A DNA stretch of 64,000 bases from Streptosporangiaceae bacterium. GTDB lineage: Bacteria; Actinomycetota; Actinomycetes; Streptosporangiales; Streptosporangiaceae. Positions 9,293 through 17,615 of the stretch are shown here, in pieces; the stretch's first letter is position 1, and every line of letters starts with the position of its first letter. The notes under the pieces were generated by a model. The model saw nothing but the letters and a program-made list of their open reading frames with translations. It was not told the origin of the DNA and ran no database searches. The position numbers and the translations under genes were made by a program. The DNA is taken from positions 108,612 through 172,611 of the forward strand of contig JAOPYK010000098.1 in assembly GCA_025964695.1 (NCBI GenBank), in the 5' to 3' direction.

Positions 9293-10249
9293 TCAGTTCG
9301 GTGGCCTGCTCGACTCGCCTTGGGTGGCCGGGACCGTCGCCTGGCGGAACGGCTGCGCCGGCCGGCCTGTGCGGGCGAGCAGGCGGGCCGGCGGGCGGCC
9401 GCCGGTGGAGAGCCAGGAGCCGGCGATGATCAGCAGGAATCCGGCCACGGTGGCCGCCGTGAGCGGTTCGTCCAGGATGGTGACGCCGAGGGCCACGGCG
9501 ACGGCCGGGTTCACGTAAGTGATCACTGTGGCCCGGCCCGGCCCGGCGATGGTGATCAGGGCGAAGTAGACCAGCAGTCCCGCAGCCGTGCACAACAGGC
9601 CCAGCACCACTATGCCGCTGACGGCCGCGGCCGACGGGGACCGGCCGGGAAGCCCCATCAGCCCGAGCGGGGCCAGGATGACCGCGTTGATCGTCACGGC
9701 CATGGCGGAGATCGCTAGAGCCGACGTGTCGGAGAATGACCGCTTGACGAGAAAGGTGGCGAAGGCGTAGCTGAGGGCGGCGACGAGGACCATGGCTGCC
9801 CCGAGCAGCGCCGAGCGGTCGCCGCTGACATCGAAGCCGAGCACGGCGGCCACGCCGGCCATACCGATGAGCAGGCCGAGCAGCCGGAGTCCAACGGCCC
9901 GCTCCGCCGGATCGAGCCGGATCGCCAGCACCGCGACGAAGAGCGGCAGGGCCGCGATGAGCAGCCCACTGAGCGAGGAGGAGATGTGCTGCTCTCCGGC
10001 GGAGATGAGAGTGAAGGGTGCGGTGACCTCGAGGAGCGCGAGCAGGAACAGCGGGCGCAGGCGGCCGCGCAACTGGCCGAGCACCCGTCTGTGCAGGGCG
10101 AGTGGAAGAAGCACGAGCGCCGCGACCAGGCAGCGCAGCCAGACGACGGCCCAGGGGGAGAACTCGTCCACCGCGATCTTGATGAAGAGATAGGGGAGGC
10201 CCCACAGCAGCGAGCCTGCAATGAACAACCACCATGCGGAACGACCCAT
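9293..10249 (-). CDS. EamA/DMT-family transporter
   Basis: A 318-residue integral membrane protein with about ten hydrophobic segments arranged as two EamA repeats (first from WWLFIAGSLLWGLPYLFIKIAV, second from ALLGAAMVLVAALSYAFATFLVKR). This is the drug/metabolite transporter superfamily, whose members export small metabolites or amino acids. The substrate cannot be predicted. The ATG at 10249 is chosen because the first membrane segment begins directly after it; the open frame continues about 170 codons upstream, but that part is low-complexity and uncharacteristic. The C-terminal tail is short and polar. Confidence 0.85.
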   Translation of the reverse strand: MGRSAWWLFIAGSLLWGLPYLFIKIAVDEFSPWAVVWLRCLVAALVLLPLALHRRVLGQLRGRLRPLFLLALLEVTAPFTLISAGEQHISSSLSGLLIAALPLFVAVLAIRLDPAERAVGLRLLGLLIGMAGVAAVLGFDVSGDRSALLGAAMVLVAALSYAFATFLVKRSFSDTSALAISAMAVTINAVILAPLGLMGLPGRSPSAAAVSGIVVLGLLCTAAGLLVYFALITIAGPGRATVITYVNPAVAVALGVTILDEPLTAATVAGFLLIIAGSWLSTGGRPPARLLARTGRPAQPFRQATVPATQGESSRPPN

Positions 10250-10601
10250 CCCGCGGACGTTACCCGGGCGGACCGACTGCTGTGCGAGCGGATCGGGGTG
10301 AACCGCCCAGATCATTGCACCAAGGGCCGATCCGGTCTGATCTCTTCGCAGTCCGAGCCCGTCTGAGGCCGCCAAGGCCGTCTGAGGCCGCTCAAAGCCC
10401 CCCACGGACACCCAAGGACACCCAGAGAGCCATGCGAGAGCCGTCCGAGGCCCGTCCGAGGCAGTCCGCTCCGGGCCTTTCCCGCCGGCTTCAGCGGCGA
10501 GTCCACTACGGGTCCAGCCCCGAATCAGGATTCGAGTCAGGGGGGACGATGCTGCACACTTGTCGCAGTAACCGGTGAGGCGGAAAGAACGAGGTGCGGT
10601 C
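10250..10601. other. Divergent intergenic region without a gene
   Basis: These 352 bp separate the divergently read EamA transporter and peptide deformylase. No convincing coding sequence was seen. Two copies of GTCTGAGGCCGC (10361-10372 and 10380-10391) and two of GTCCGAGGC further right are the only repeats noticed. Promoters for both genes should lie here, but none could be assigned with confidence. Confidence 0.6.
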
Positions 10602-11138
10602 ATGGCGGGGCGTGTACGGCCGATAACCCTGGTCGGTGACCCGGTGCTGCACCGGGCGTTGCGTCCGGTCGAGCATTTCGACGACGAGCTGGCGCAGCTG
10701 GCCGAGGACATGTTCGCCAGCATGTACGCCGCCGAGGGCGTGGGTCTGGCGGCCAACCAGATCGGCGTCGACCTGAGGATCTTCGTCTACGACTGCCCGG
10801 ACGAGAGCAAGCAGCGTCGCAAGGGCGTCGTGGTGAACCCGACGCTCGAGCTGCCGGCCGTGGGGGAGCGGCGGCTGGACGACGACGAAGAGGGCTGCCT
10901 GTCCGTGCCAGGACCGCGTGCCTCTGTGGCCCGTCCCGACCAGGTCGTCTGTCACGGATTCGACGTCACCGGTGCCCCGGTCACGGTGCACGGGTCCGGG
11001 CTGCTAGCCCGCTGCCTTCAGCACGAGACCGACCATCTGGAGGGGCGGCTCTACATCGACCGGCTCTCCGGCAAGGCGCGCAAGACCGTCCTGCGCGACT
11101 ACGAACGCCGACGTCAGGAAGCCGCCTCGGCCCGCTGA
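10602..11138 (+). CDS. def: Peptide deformylase
   Basis: A 178-residue peptide deformylase, the metalloenzyme that removes the N-formyl group from nascent proteins. All three family motifs are present: [18 protein letters not shown] (metal-binding Cys) and QHETDHLEG (HExxH metal-binding histidines and catalytic Glu). The ATG at 10602 follows GAGGTG at a good distance; an in-frame upstream ATG at 10575 would add only a basic stretch of nine residues. Actinomycetes often carry two or more def genes. This copy is not beside fmt or priA, so it may be a secondary copy. It converges on cbiZ with a 1-nt gap. Confidence 0.95.
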   Translation: MAGRVRPITLVGDPVLHRALRPVEHFDDELAQLAEDMFASMYAAEGVGLAANQIGVDLRIFVYDCPDESKQRRKGVVVNPTLELPAVGERRLDDDEEGCLSVPGPRASVARPDQVVCHGFDVTGAPVTVHGSGLLARCLQHETDHLEGRLYIDRLSGKARKTVLRDYERRRQEAASAR

Positions 11139-11139
11139 G

Positions 11140-11802
11140 TCACAGCCTGCGGCGAAGCCACTCGGTGTAGTCGAGCGCGCCTGCGTGGACGGCGGCGTGC
11201 GCGGCCCTGGCGATCCGCGCGCCCCAGGTCGATCGGGATCCCGCGAACGGTTCCGCCCGGCCGGAGGTCCGGGCCGCCACGCAGATGGCGTCGCTGGCCG
11301 TGCCGGTGCCCGGATAGCCGGCCTCCAGCATGGCCTGCGTCTTCGCCTCCGTCGCCGTGATGACGGCGTTGACCAGGGCGGCGTCGCTCAACGCCACCGG
11401 CACCGCGACGATGAGGTTGATGGTGCCCACTCGGACGGGGGCGAGCTCCGGATCGGTACCGTCCGGGGGAGCGGCCGCCCAGGTGGGCACCCGCAGTCCC
11501 ACGGTGGCGGTCACCTCGACGCCCTCGTCGGCCCGCGTCACCAGCCGGTCCACCGAGGCGGCCGTGAGCATGCCCACCCCCGGGCCGGAGAGCCCGAAGC
11601 GACCGGTCAGCTCTTGGAGATGAGCGACCGGGTCGAGCCGCGAGTAGTCGCTCGGCACCTGAGCGTTCAGCACCCAGGAGGCCGTGCCGACGCCCCCGCC
11701 CATCAGGGCAGAGGAGATCATCCGCCATGCCGGTCCGGCCCGCCAGATCGCCGCCGCGAGCCGTACGTCCTGTTCCGAACGCCAGACCAGCTCAAGGTTC
11801 AT
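11140..11802 (-). CDS. cbiZ: Adenosylcobinamide amidohydrolase
   Basis: A 220-residue CbiZ-family enzyme, which cleaves the aminopropanol side chain from adenosylcobinamide or related pseudo-corrinoids to give adenosylcobyric acid for remodelling to B12. Family-typical stretches are SSALMGGGVGTASWVLNAQV, GTINLIVAVPVALSDAALVNA, TEAKTQAMLEAGYPGTGTASDA and STWGARIARAAHAAVHAGA. The ATG at 11802 is used; the frame continues upstream only into intergenic repeats. It is the last gene of the btuFCD-cbiZ group, 137 bp after btuD. The gap is repeat-filled, so it may or may not share the riboswitch-controlled transcript. Confidence 0.88.
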   Translation of the reverse strand: MNLELVWRSEQDVRLAAAIWRAGPAWRMISSALMGGGVGTASWVLNAQVPSDYSRLDPVAHLQELTGRFGLSGPGVGMLTAASVDRLVTRADEGVEVTATVGLRVPTWAAAPPDGTDPELAPVRVGTINLIVAVPVALSDAALVNAVITATEAKTQAMLEAGYPGTGTASDAICVAARTSGRAEPFAGSRSTWGARIARAAHAAVHAGALDYTEWLRRRL

Positions 11803-11807
11803 GCCAG

Positions 11808-11938
11808 TGCCGGCTTCCTGTCCGTACCCGCTTCGTGTCGGCACCCGGTCCGCACCGGCTTCGTGTCCGTACCGGCTTCGTGTCGGCACCCGGTCCGCGC
11901 CGGCTGCATGTTCGCATCGGATTCATATCCGCATCGGG
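11808..11938. repeat. Tandem repeats between btuD and cbiZ
   Basis: Degenerate tandem copies built from CCGGCTTCGTGTC and GGCACCCGGTCCGC fill the gap between btuD and cbiZ, ending in drifted GCATCGGATTCATATCC-type units. The repeats keep an open frame on the minus strand that continues into cbiZ, but the encoded Arg/Gly-rich repeat is not part of the CbiZ family. Confidence 0.8.
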
Positions 11939-11939
11939 G

Positions 11940-12710
11940 TCACGGCCGTACCAGTGACAGCTGCGGCCGGCCGTCGGCCCCGGGGGTAACACGGACGTGA
12001 GCGCTGAAGTGCGCCGCCACCATCTCCGAGGTCAGCACGGAGGCGGCCGGGCCGTCCGCCGCGACCCGGCCGTCGGAGAGCAGCAGCAGGCGGTCGGCGT
12101 ACTGCCCCGCCAGCGACAGGTCGTGCAATGTGGTCACCACGGTCAGCCCGTCCGCCAGCCGCAGCCGATCCAGCAGTTCCAGCACCTGCTGCTGGTGGCC
12201 GAGGTCCAGCGCGGTGGTCGGCTCGTCCAGCAGCAGCACCGGTGTCCGCTGGGCGAGCGCGCGGGCCAGCACGACGCGCTGCCGTTCCCCGCCGGACAGG
12301 TGACCCAGCGTCCGTGCCGCCAGCGCGGTCAGATCCAGCCGCTCCAGCACGTCGGTGCTGATCGATCGGTCGTGGACGCTCTCGCGGCCAAGGTACGGGA
12401 TGTAGGGGGAACGGCCCAGCAGGATGTAGTCGAAGACGGTCATGTCCTCCGGCAGCACCGGGTTCTGCGGGGCGTAGGCGACCAGCCGGGCCCGTCGCCG
12501 CGGCCGCAGCGGGCCCGCCGGGGCGTCACCGAGCGTCACCTCGCCCGAGCAGGGCAGCAGACCGGCGACGGCCTGGAGCAGCGTGGATTTTCCCGCCCCG
12601 TTGGGTCCAATGACGGCCAGCCACGATCCGCACGGCACGTCCATGGAGACCGCCGACAGCACCGGCCTGCCGCCCCTCATGACGTGCAGATCCCGCACTC
12701 GTACGGTCAC
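11940..12710 (-). CDS. btuD: Corrinoid ABC transporter, ATP-binding protein
   Basis: A 256-residue ATPase of the FecE/BtuD group that powers uptake of corrinoids or siderophores. It shows Walker A GPNGAGKST, Q-loop YAPQNPV, signature LSGGERQR and Walker B VLLLDEPTTALD with the following switch histidine (TTLHD). The start is a GTG at 12710 that overlaps the permease stop as GTGA, so the two are translationally coupled. The cobalamin riboswitch at the head of the operon and the cbiZ neighbour point to corrinoids rather than iron. Confidence 0.9.
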   Translation of the reverse strand: MTVRVRDLHVMRGGRPVLSAVSMDVPCGSWLAVIGPNGAGKSTLLQAVAGLLPCSGEVTLGDAPAGPLRPRRRARLVAYAPQNPVLPEDMTVFDYILLGRSPYIPYLGRESVHDRSISTDVLERLDLTALAARTLGHLSGGERQRVVLARALAQRTPVLLLDEPTTALDLGHQQQVLELLDRLRLADGLTVVTTLHDLSLAGQYADRLLLLSDGRVAADGPAASVLTSEMVAAHFSAHVRVTPGADGRPQLSLVRP

Positions 12711-13735
12711 GTCTCCACCCGCCGGGTGGCCCGAAGCACACCGATGAAGAACGGGGCTCCGACGAACGCCGTCACGACGCCCAGCGGCAGTTCCGCGGGC
12801 GCGAGCGCCGTCCGGGCCACCACGTCGGCCAGCACCAGGAACACCGCCCCGCCCAGCAGCGACAACGGCAGGACCACCCGGTAGGAACCACCCGCCAGCC
12901 GCCGTACGACATGCGGGACGATGACGCCGACGAAGCCGATCAGCCCGCTGACGGCCACCGCGGACGCGGTGGCGAGCGAGGCCGCGGCGAGCACGATGAG
13001 ACGCACCCGGGTGGCGGTCAGGCCCAGTGCGGCGGCCTCGTCGTCACCGACGCTGAGCACGTCGAGCAGCCGTCCATGCGACAGCAGCACGACGGTCGAC
13101 ACCAGTGAGTACGGGGCGATCATCGTGAGCGTGTGCCAGTCCGCGGCGGCCAGCCCGCCGAGGATCCACGCGTAGATCCGCTGCAGCTCCTCCACCTTCG
13201 ACTGCTGCACGAAGGTCTGCACCGCGGTCAGGAAGGACGCCACCGCGACCCCGGCGAGCACCAGCGTCGCCGAGCCGCCGGCCCGGCCGCTGGTGTGTCC
13301 GAGCGCGTACGCCATCGCCACCCCGGTGAGGGCGCCCGAGAACGCCGCGAGGGGCACCGCCACCGTGGGATCCACCGGCGCGTACACGATCACCAGGGTG
13401 GCGCCGAGCCCGGCTCCGGCTCCCGCGCCGAGCAGGTACGGGTCGGCCAGCGGATTGCGGAACACGCCCTGGTAGCCGGCCCCGGCCAGGGCCAGCAGGC
13501 CGCCCACCAGCGCACCCAGCAGGACCCGGGGCAGCCGCAACTCGAACAGCACGTTCTGCTCGACCGGGCTGAGCCCCGAGTCGAGGCGGACGAACGGCAG
13601 CCGGTCCAGCAGCGCGCGTACGACTCCGCCGGGGGCGAGATCGGCCGCTCCGGACAGCAGCCCGATCAGCAATGCCGCCGCCAGTACCGCGAGCGCCACG
13701 GCGAGCACGCCGGGCCGCAGCCGGGTCTTGGTCAC
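12707..13735 (-). CDS. btuC: Corrinoid ABC transporter, FecCD/BtuC permease
   Basis: A 342-residue polytopic permease of the FecCD family with about nine or ten hydrophobic segments. Typical stretches are RLPRVLLGALVGGLLALAG near the N-terminus and GLIGFVGVIVPHVVRRLAG in the second half, the coupling-loop region that contacts the ATPase. The GTG at 13735 is chosen because it overlaps the btuF stop as GTGA. The frame is open for another 56 codons upstream, but those overlap btuF and read as Arg-rich antisense-type sequence. It forms the channel of the BtuFCD importer. Confidence 0.9.
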   Translation of the reverse strand: MTKTRLRPGVLAVALAVLAAALLIGLLSGAADLAPGGVVRALLDRLPFVRLDSGLSPVEQNVLFELRLPRVLLGALVGGLLALAGAGYQGVFRNPLADPYLLGAGAGAGLGATLVIVYAPVDPTVAVPLAAFSGALTGVAMAYALGHTSGRAGGSATLVLAGVAVASFLTAVQTFVQQSKVEELQRIYAWILGGLAAADWHTLTMIAPYSLVSTVVLLSHGRLLDVLSVGDDEAAALGLTATRVRLIVLAAASLATASAVAVSGLIGFVGVIVPHVVRRLAGGSYRVVLPLSLLGGAVFLVLADVVARTALAPAELPLGVVTAFVGAPFFIGVLRATRRVET

Positions 13736-14685
13736 GAGGTCTTCTGGACCGCGGCGCCGATCGCCTTGACGAGGTCGACCAGGCGCGGTCCCCACCGGGA
13801 GGCGATGTCGTCGTTCAAGGAGACGACCCGGCCGTGCTTCACCGCGGACAGGTCCTTCCAGCCGGGGCGCCCGGCCACGGTCTGCGGGGACTGCCCGCAG
13901 CACACGGTGTCGGCCAGGAAGATCAGCGCGGGGTCGGAGGTGATGAGCGCCTCCTGTGACAGCTTGGGATAGCCGGTGCCCGTCTTGTCGGCTGCGTCGG
14001 CGACGTTACGGAGCCCGAAGAGCGCGTAGACCTGGCCGACGAAGGTCTTCGACGTCACCGTGAACAGGTCGTTCGTCAGCTCGTGATAGTAGGTGAGACC
14101 TCCGGTGGCGGGCGCGGCCTTCCGGGTGGCGCGCACCGTGGCGTCGATTTGCCGGCGCATGTCGGCGGTGAGCTTCGCGGCCTCGGCTGTGTGACCGGTC
14201 GCGGTGCCGAGATCGGTGATCTGGTCGTAGGTGTCGTCGAGCTTCACGGCCGAAGGTTCGAGCAGTACCGGGATCTTCACCTTCTGCAGGGCGGCCACGA
14301 TGCCGTCGGTGTCGTTGGAGAGCACGACCAGGTCGGGCCGGTAGCCGATGACCGCTTCGGCGTTCGGCTTGAACCCCGACAGTTTGGTGCGGGGCGCGTT
14401 GGCGGGATAGCCGGACTGGTCGTCGACGGCGACGACCTGCGAGCCCGCGCCGACGGCGAACAGCATCTCGGTCGCGGTCGGGGACAGCGCGACTATCCGC
14501 GTGGGCTTCGCTGGGACGATGACCGGCCCGTTGCCCGCCTGGACGGTCACCGGCGCATTCGCGGGGGTGCCGTACGGGGTGGCGGGTCGCGGGGTTGCGG
14601 CTGAGGTGTCGCCGGCCCGGCCGCAGCCGGTCAGCATCAGGGCGCCCAGCACCATGGCCGCGTAGAGGGGGCGTGCGGGTCTCAA
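13732..14685 (-). CDS. btuF: Corrinoid ABC transporter, substrate-binding lipoprotein
   Basis: A 317-residue BtuF/FecB-like binding protein. A TTG start at 14685 is preferred: a GGGAGG lies 6 nt upstream, and translation from it gives a compact lipoprotein signal with lipobox LTGC (mature Cys about residue 20). The open frame continues to 14853, but that part lies in the riboswitch leader. The mature protein shows RIVALSPTATEMLFAVGA and YRPDLVVLSN, typical of class III binding proteins. It captures corrinoids outside the membrane and delivers them to BtuCD. It is the first gene after the cobalamin riboswitch. Confidence 0.88.
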   Translation of the reverse strand: MRPARPLYAAMVLGALMLTGCGRAGDTSAATPRPATPYGTPANAPVTVQAGNGPVIVPAKPTRIVALSPTATEMLFAVGAGSQVVAVDDQSGYPANAPRTKLSGFKPNAEAVIGYRPDLVVLSNDTDGIVAALQKVKIPVLLEPSAVKLDDTYDQITDLGTATGHTAEAAKLTADMRRQIDATVRATRKAAPATGGLTYYHELTNDLFTVTSKTFVGQVYALFGLRNVADAADKTGTGYPKLSQEALITSDPALIFLADTVCCGQSPQTVAGRPGWKDLSAVKHGRVVSLNDDIASRWGPRLVDLVKAIGAAVQKTS

Positions 14686-14739
14686 GGAGAGCCTCCCGAT
14701 CGATGGCACGGTCGCTGGGAAGCGGAGACCCGGGTGATC

Positions 14740-14905
14740 GGATCGCCCTTCCCACGAGGGTCGATGTCGTCTGCGCGCGAGAAGGCGACCTGGCTCATCC
14801 CCGCGGCTTGCATCCACGGGGCGTGACAGTTGCGGGACAGCGCCGGACTCCAACCGGACTTCGCTTGATCGCGCGCGACCTGCACGTTATCAGGCCATTT
14901 GCCCG
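14740..14905 (-). promoter_or_regulatory. Cobalamin (B12) riboswitch
   Basis: On the minus strand the btuF leader has the conserved core of the cobalamin aptamer (family RF00174): GGAGTCCGGCGCTGTCCCGC followed by AACTGT (about 14822-14852), then the B12 box GAGCCAGGTCGCC (14785-14797). A GTCGCGCGCGA segment upstream (about 14869-14879) can pair with TCGCGCGC just after the box to close the structure. The leader then runs about 100 nt to the GGGAGG site of btuF, space for an expression platform. The family lowers expression of uptake genes when adenosylcobalamin is plentiful. Edges are approximate. Confidence 0.9.
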
Positions 14906-15047
14906 CAGCACGCCGCCGACTTGCGCCGACGATCCGGCCTGGTGATGTGATACTCAGTCGTTTTCGGAACACCCGCTCGCGTCCTCGTCGTTGTCATCAC
15001 GTCGGGACCTTCCGTGACCACCACCCCAGAATCGAGGAGGAAGCCGA

Positions 15048-15527
15048 GTGAAGATCCCCAAGCGCGTCAACAACGCCTTGGACTGGGCAGAGGACAACAT
15101 CCGCGTGATCACGGTCATCATGGCCCTGGTGGTCGTGTCCGTGGCGGCGTTGTGGATGCCGGCACTCGCCGCCTTCGTTCTCGGTGTACTGGTCGGCGGA
15201 ATGACCGTCCGCTGGCGGATGGCCCGGCGGCTCAACCGGCTGCGCGCCGAGGCCGACGACCTGCTCCGCGAGAACGGCGCGCTGCGCCATGAGAAGACGG
15301 TGCTCTCCCAGGGAGTGATCGCCAGGAGCGGTCAGCTCACCCAGAAGCTTCCGATCATTCGTTCGGTCGACCAGCCGCCCCGCGCCCCGGAGGTCGAGGC
15401 TCCGGAACCGGATCCCGCAGACGCCCCGCGTACCGAGAGGCTCCCGATCATCCCCTGGGACGATGAGGACTCCGAGTACGAGGGTGGGGACACCCCTCTG
15501 ATGGGCGTGATCAGGCCTCGCCGCTGA
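15048..15527 (+). CDS. Small membrane-anchored protein
   Basis: A 159-residue protein with a GTG start behind a strong GAGGAGGAA site. Two adjoining hydrophobic stretches (VITVIMALVVVSVAALWM and PALAAFVLGVLVGGM, about residues 20-52) form one hairpin or two membrane segments. A short coiled-coil-like region follows (RLNRLRAEADDLLRENGALRHE), then an acidic, proline-rich tail. The architecture resembles LapA-type DUF1049 proteins, but the match is only general. It reads away from the riboswitch region and appears monocistronic. Function is unknown. Confidence 0.7.
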   Translation: MKIPKRVNNALDWAEDNIRVITVIMALVVVSVAALWMPALAAFVLGVLVGGMTVRWRMARRLNRLRAEADDLLRENGALRHEKTVLSQGVIARSGQLTQKLPIIRSVDQPPRAPEVEAPEPDPADAPRTERLPIIPWDDEDSEYEGGDTPLMGVIRPRR

Positions 15528-15578
15528 GGAGGCTCGGGCTCCTACGGCTGAGTCGGCGCACGGCCTCCACCATCGGAA

Positions 15579-15608
15579 GGGTAACGGAAAGTATTCTTTC
15601 CGTTACCC
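15579..15608. terminator. Perfect 13-bp inverted repeat
   Basis: GGGTAACGGAAAG (15579-15591) and CTTTCCGTTACCC (15596-15608) form a perfect 13-bp stem with a TATT loop. It lies 52 bp after the membrane-protein gene and 23 bp before the GTG of the next gene. It could be a terminator without a U-tract, or an operator for the downstream gene; the AT-rich arms are unusual for an actinomycete terminator. Confidence 0.6.
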
Positions 15609-15630
15609 GATTGCTCTAGGGTGCGTAGGC

Positions 15631-16227
15631 GTGAGCCCGTCTGATTTCGGCCTCCCGCCGTCGAGCCACCTGGTCAGCTCGCCCACTCCGCCGCGGCCGG
15701 CCGGCCGGGCGGCCCGGACGAGTCCCGCGGTACGGACGGCCCTCGGCGGGTGCGCCGCGCTGGCCATGGGGATCCTGCTCGTCTGGGAGCTGGTCGCGTC
15801 GATCTCGTCCACCGTCGCCGTCCGGCCCTCCGCCCTCGGCACCGGCCAGGCGGCGTTACCGTCCGCGGCCGCCGGAAAGGGGCTGCCGGTCGGGACCGGC
15901 GAGACCACGCGGCCTCGCGGCCGCCCCGCGGCCCAGGTTCGCCGGCCGGAGCGACCGCGGGCAGCGGTCACCGACCCTGCCCCCGGCCATGCCCCCGACC
16001 CTGCCACCGGCCATGCCTCCGACCCTCCAACCGACCCTGGCACCGGCCATGCACCGCCCGTCCACCCAGGTCATCCGGTCCATCATCATCCGCGACCCCG
16101 GCATCGGCCGGCGACCACGCACGCGACCCCCGGATGGGTGCGGGCCGAATGTCTACGCCGGTTCGGCCATGATGCGGCCCGCCGGATGGCCTGCGAGGCC
16201 GCCCTGACCCAGCTGTTCGGCCACTGA
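15631..16227 (+). CDS. Single-pass protein with Pro/His-rich extracellular region
   Basis: A 198-residue hypothetical protein. Residues about 38-60 (LGGCAALAMGILLVWELVASI) form one membrane segment after a short basic N-terminus. The rest is low-complexity, rich in Pro, His, Ala and Asp, with drifting repeats (APGHAPDPATGHASDPPTDP) and a more ordered C-terminal segment (WVRAECLRRFGHDAARRMACEAALTQLFG) that contains two cysteines. The start is GTG at 15631. The repetitive middle is encoded by repetitive DNA, so the length may vary between strains. Function is unknown. Confidence 0.55.
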   Translation: MSPSDFGLPPSSHLVSSPTPPRPAGRAARTSPAVRTALGGCAALAMGILLVWELVASISSTVAVRPSALGTGQAALPSAAAGKGLPVGTGETTRPRGRPAAQVRRPERPRAAVTDPAPGHAPDPATGHASDPPTDPGTGHAPPVHPGHPVHHHPRPRHRPATTHATPGWVRAECLRRFGHDAARRMACEAALTQLFGH

Positions 16228-16228
16228 T

Positions 16229-16347
16229 GGATCACACCTGCTCGGTGGCGAGTGCCTGATCGCCCGTGCTCGATCACACTTGCTCGATCACACCTGCTCG
16301 ATCACGCCTGCTCGGTCACCCGTGCTCGGTCACCCGTGCTCGATTAC
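16229..16347. repeat. Tandem repeats, 15-bp unit TGCTCGATCACACCT
   Basis: Six or more consecutive copies of a 15-bp unit (TGCTCGATCACACC and variants TGCTCGGTCACCCG) fill the gap between two convergent genes, the Pro/His-rich membrane protein and the inositol-monophosphatase-family gene. The unit is different from the other intergenic arrays in the window. Confidence 0.85.
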
Positions 16348-16360
16348 AAGCCGGTCCTGA

Positions 16361-17182
16361 TCACATCTGGTTGATCAGGGCCAGAGCCTGGGCGTGGAGT
16401 TCCGGTGTGGCCGCCGCGACGACGAAACCACCCTCGAGAGGTGCGTGGCCGTCCCGGTCGGTGACCACTCCTCCGGCGGCCTCGATGATGGGGATCAGCG
16501 GGATGATGTCGTACGGCTGCAGACCCCCCTCGACGACCAGGTCGATCTGGCCGAGCGCCAGCAGGCAGTAGGCGTAGCAGTCCCCGCCGTACCTTTGCAG
16601 CCGCACCGCGCCGGCCACCCGGTCGAAGGCCGTCCGCTCTCCCGGGGTGGTGAACATGTTCGGGTGGGTGCAGTACAAGACCGCCTCGGCCAGCTCGGTC
16701 GTACGCGCGGCCCGCAGCGGGCGCTGCCCCGAACGGCCGGTGAACCGGCCCACCCCGCCCGCCGCCATGAAGGTCTCGCCCAGGTAGGGCTGGTGCATCC
16801 AACCGGCCACCGGCCGCCCGTCCATGACCAGCCCGAGCAGGATTCCCCAGGTGGGCACGCCGGTGACGAAGGCCTTGGTGCCGTCGATGGGATCGATGAC
16901 CCAGCACCGGCCGGCTTCCGGCGGGCCGGTGACGCCTTGTTCCTCACCGATGATCCGGTCGCCGGGGAAACGGCCGCCCAGTTCCGCGCGGAGAAACTCC
17001 TCTACGGCCCGGTCTGCCTCGGTGACCGGGTCGAATCCCGCGGCGCCGCCCTTGTCCGCCATGCCCAGTTCGGCCGGGTCCGCGCGGAACCAGCGCAGCG
17101 CCAGCGTTCCGGCCCGCGGGATCAGTGCGTCGACAAGGTCGACGAGGTCGCTGAGATCGGTCATGGATGCTTTCAGAGGCAT
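16361..17182 (-). CDS. Inositol-monophosphatase-family phosphatase (possible histidinol-phosphatase)
   Basis: A Mg2+-dependent phosphatase of about 273 residues in the inositol monophosphatase fold. Metal-binding motifs are IGEEQG, WVIDPIDGTKAF and the C-terminal GGLQPYDIIPLIPIIEAAGG. The last motif and overall length resemble HisN-type histidinol-phosphatases, although no other histidine biosynthesis gene is nearby, so myo-inositol-phosphate or a related sugar phosphate remains possible. The ATG at 17182 has an AGGA 7 nt upstream; ATG 17164 (MTDLSD) is a plausible alternative. It converges on the upstream gene across the repeat array. Confidence 0.85.
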   Translation of the reverse strand: MPLKASMTDLSDLVDLVDALIPRAGTLALRWFRADPAELGMADKGGAAGFDPVTEADRAVEEFLRAELGGRFPGDRIIGEEQGVTGPPEAGRCWVIDPIDGTKAFVTGVPTWGILLGLVMDGRPVAGWMHQPYLGETFMAAGGVGRFTGRSGQRPLRAARTTELAEAVLYCTHPNMFTTPGERTAFDRVAGAVRLQRYGGDCYAYCLLALGQIDLVVEGGLQPYDIIPLIPIIEAAGGVVTDRDGHAPLEGGFVVAAATPELHAQALALINQM

Positions 17183-17241
17183 GACAGCATCCTGCCGTAC
17201 CGTCACCCGGCGCCCCGCGCCCGGCGGCTCGTCCGGGCCGG

Positions 17242-17405
17242 TCAGGGCTCGAGGTCGTCCCCGGCGGGGGAGCCCAGCTTGACGGTGCGGACCTCACGTT
17301 TGCCGCCGTCGGTCACCACGGTGACCTGTCCCTTGTCCGCCTGGCCGAGTAGGCGGAGAGGGGGATGACCACGGCACCGCTGACCGAATCCGTGGTGATG
17401 ACATC
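17242..17405 (-). pseudogene. 3' remnant of an HlyD/MFP-type efflux adaptor gene
   Basis: Reading the minus strand, one frame gives GQDVITTDSVSGAVVIPLSA and, after a shift at about 17347, the next gives ADKGQVTVVTDGGKREVRTV followed by KLGSPAGDDLEP and a stop. This is the typical end of a periplasmic adaptor (membrane-fusion) subunit of an efflux ABC transporter. Only about 50 codons survive, with a frameshift and no start. No partner ATPase or permease gene is nearby. Confidence 0.6.
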
Positions 17406-17615
17406 TTGGCCTGGCGTTCCTCCAGGGAGCCGGATTAGTTGCGAAGATCGTTGCGGAACCCTACCGCACATAAATGGCCGAAAAGCGGACGAATTCTAAT
17501 GCTCGACAAAGACTGTCACTCTAAGTCACTATGGTCGTGCCACGATCATGTCCTCCGCGCTGCGAGAGGGGATAACATCCCCCGGGGCAGAGCCGACGGG
17601 GGGCGGGACACACGC

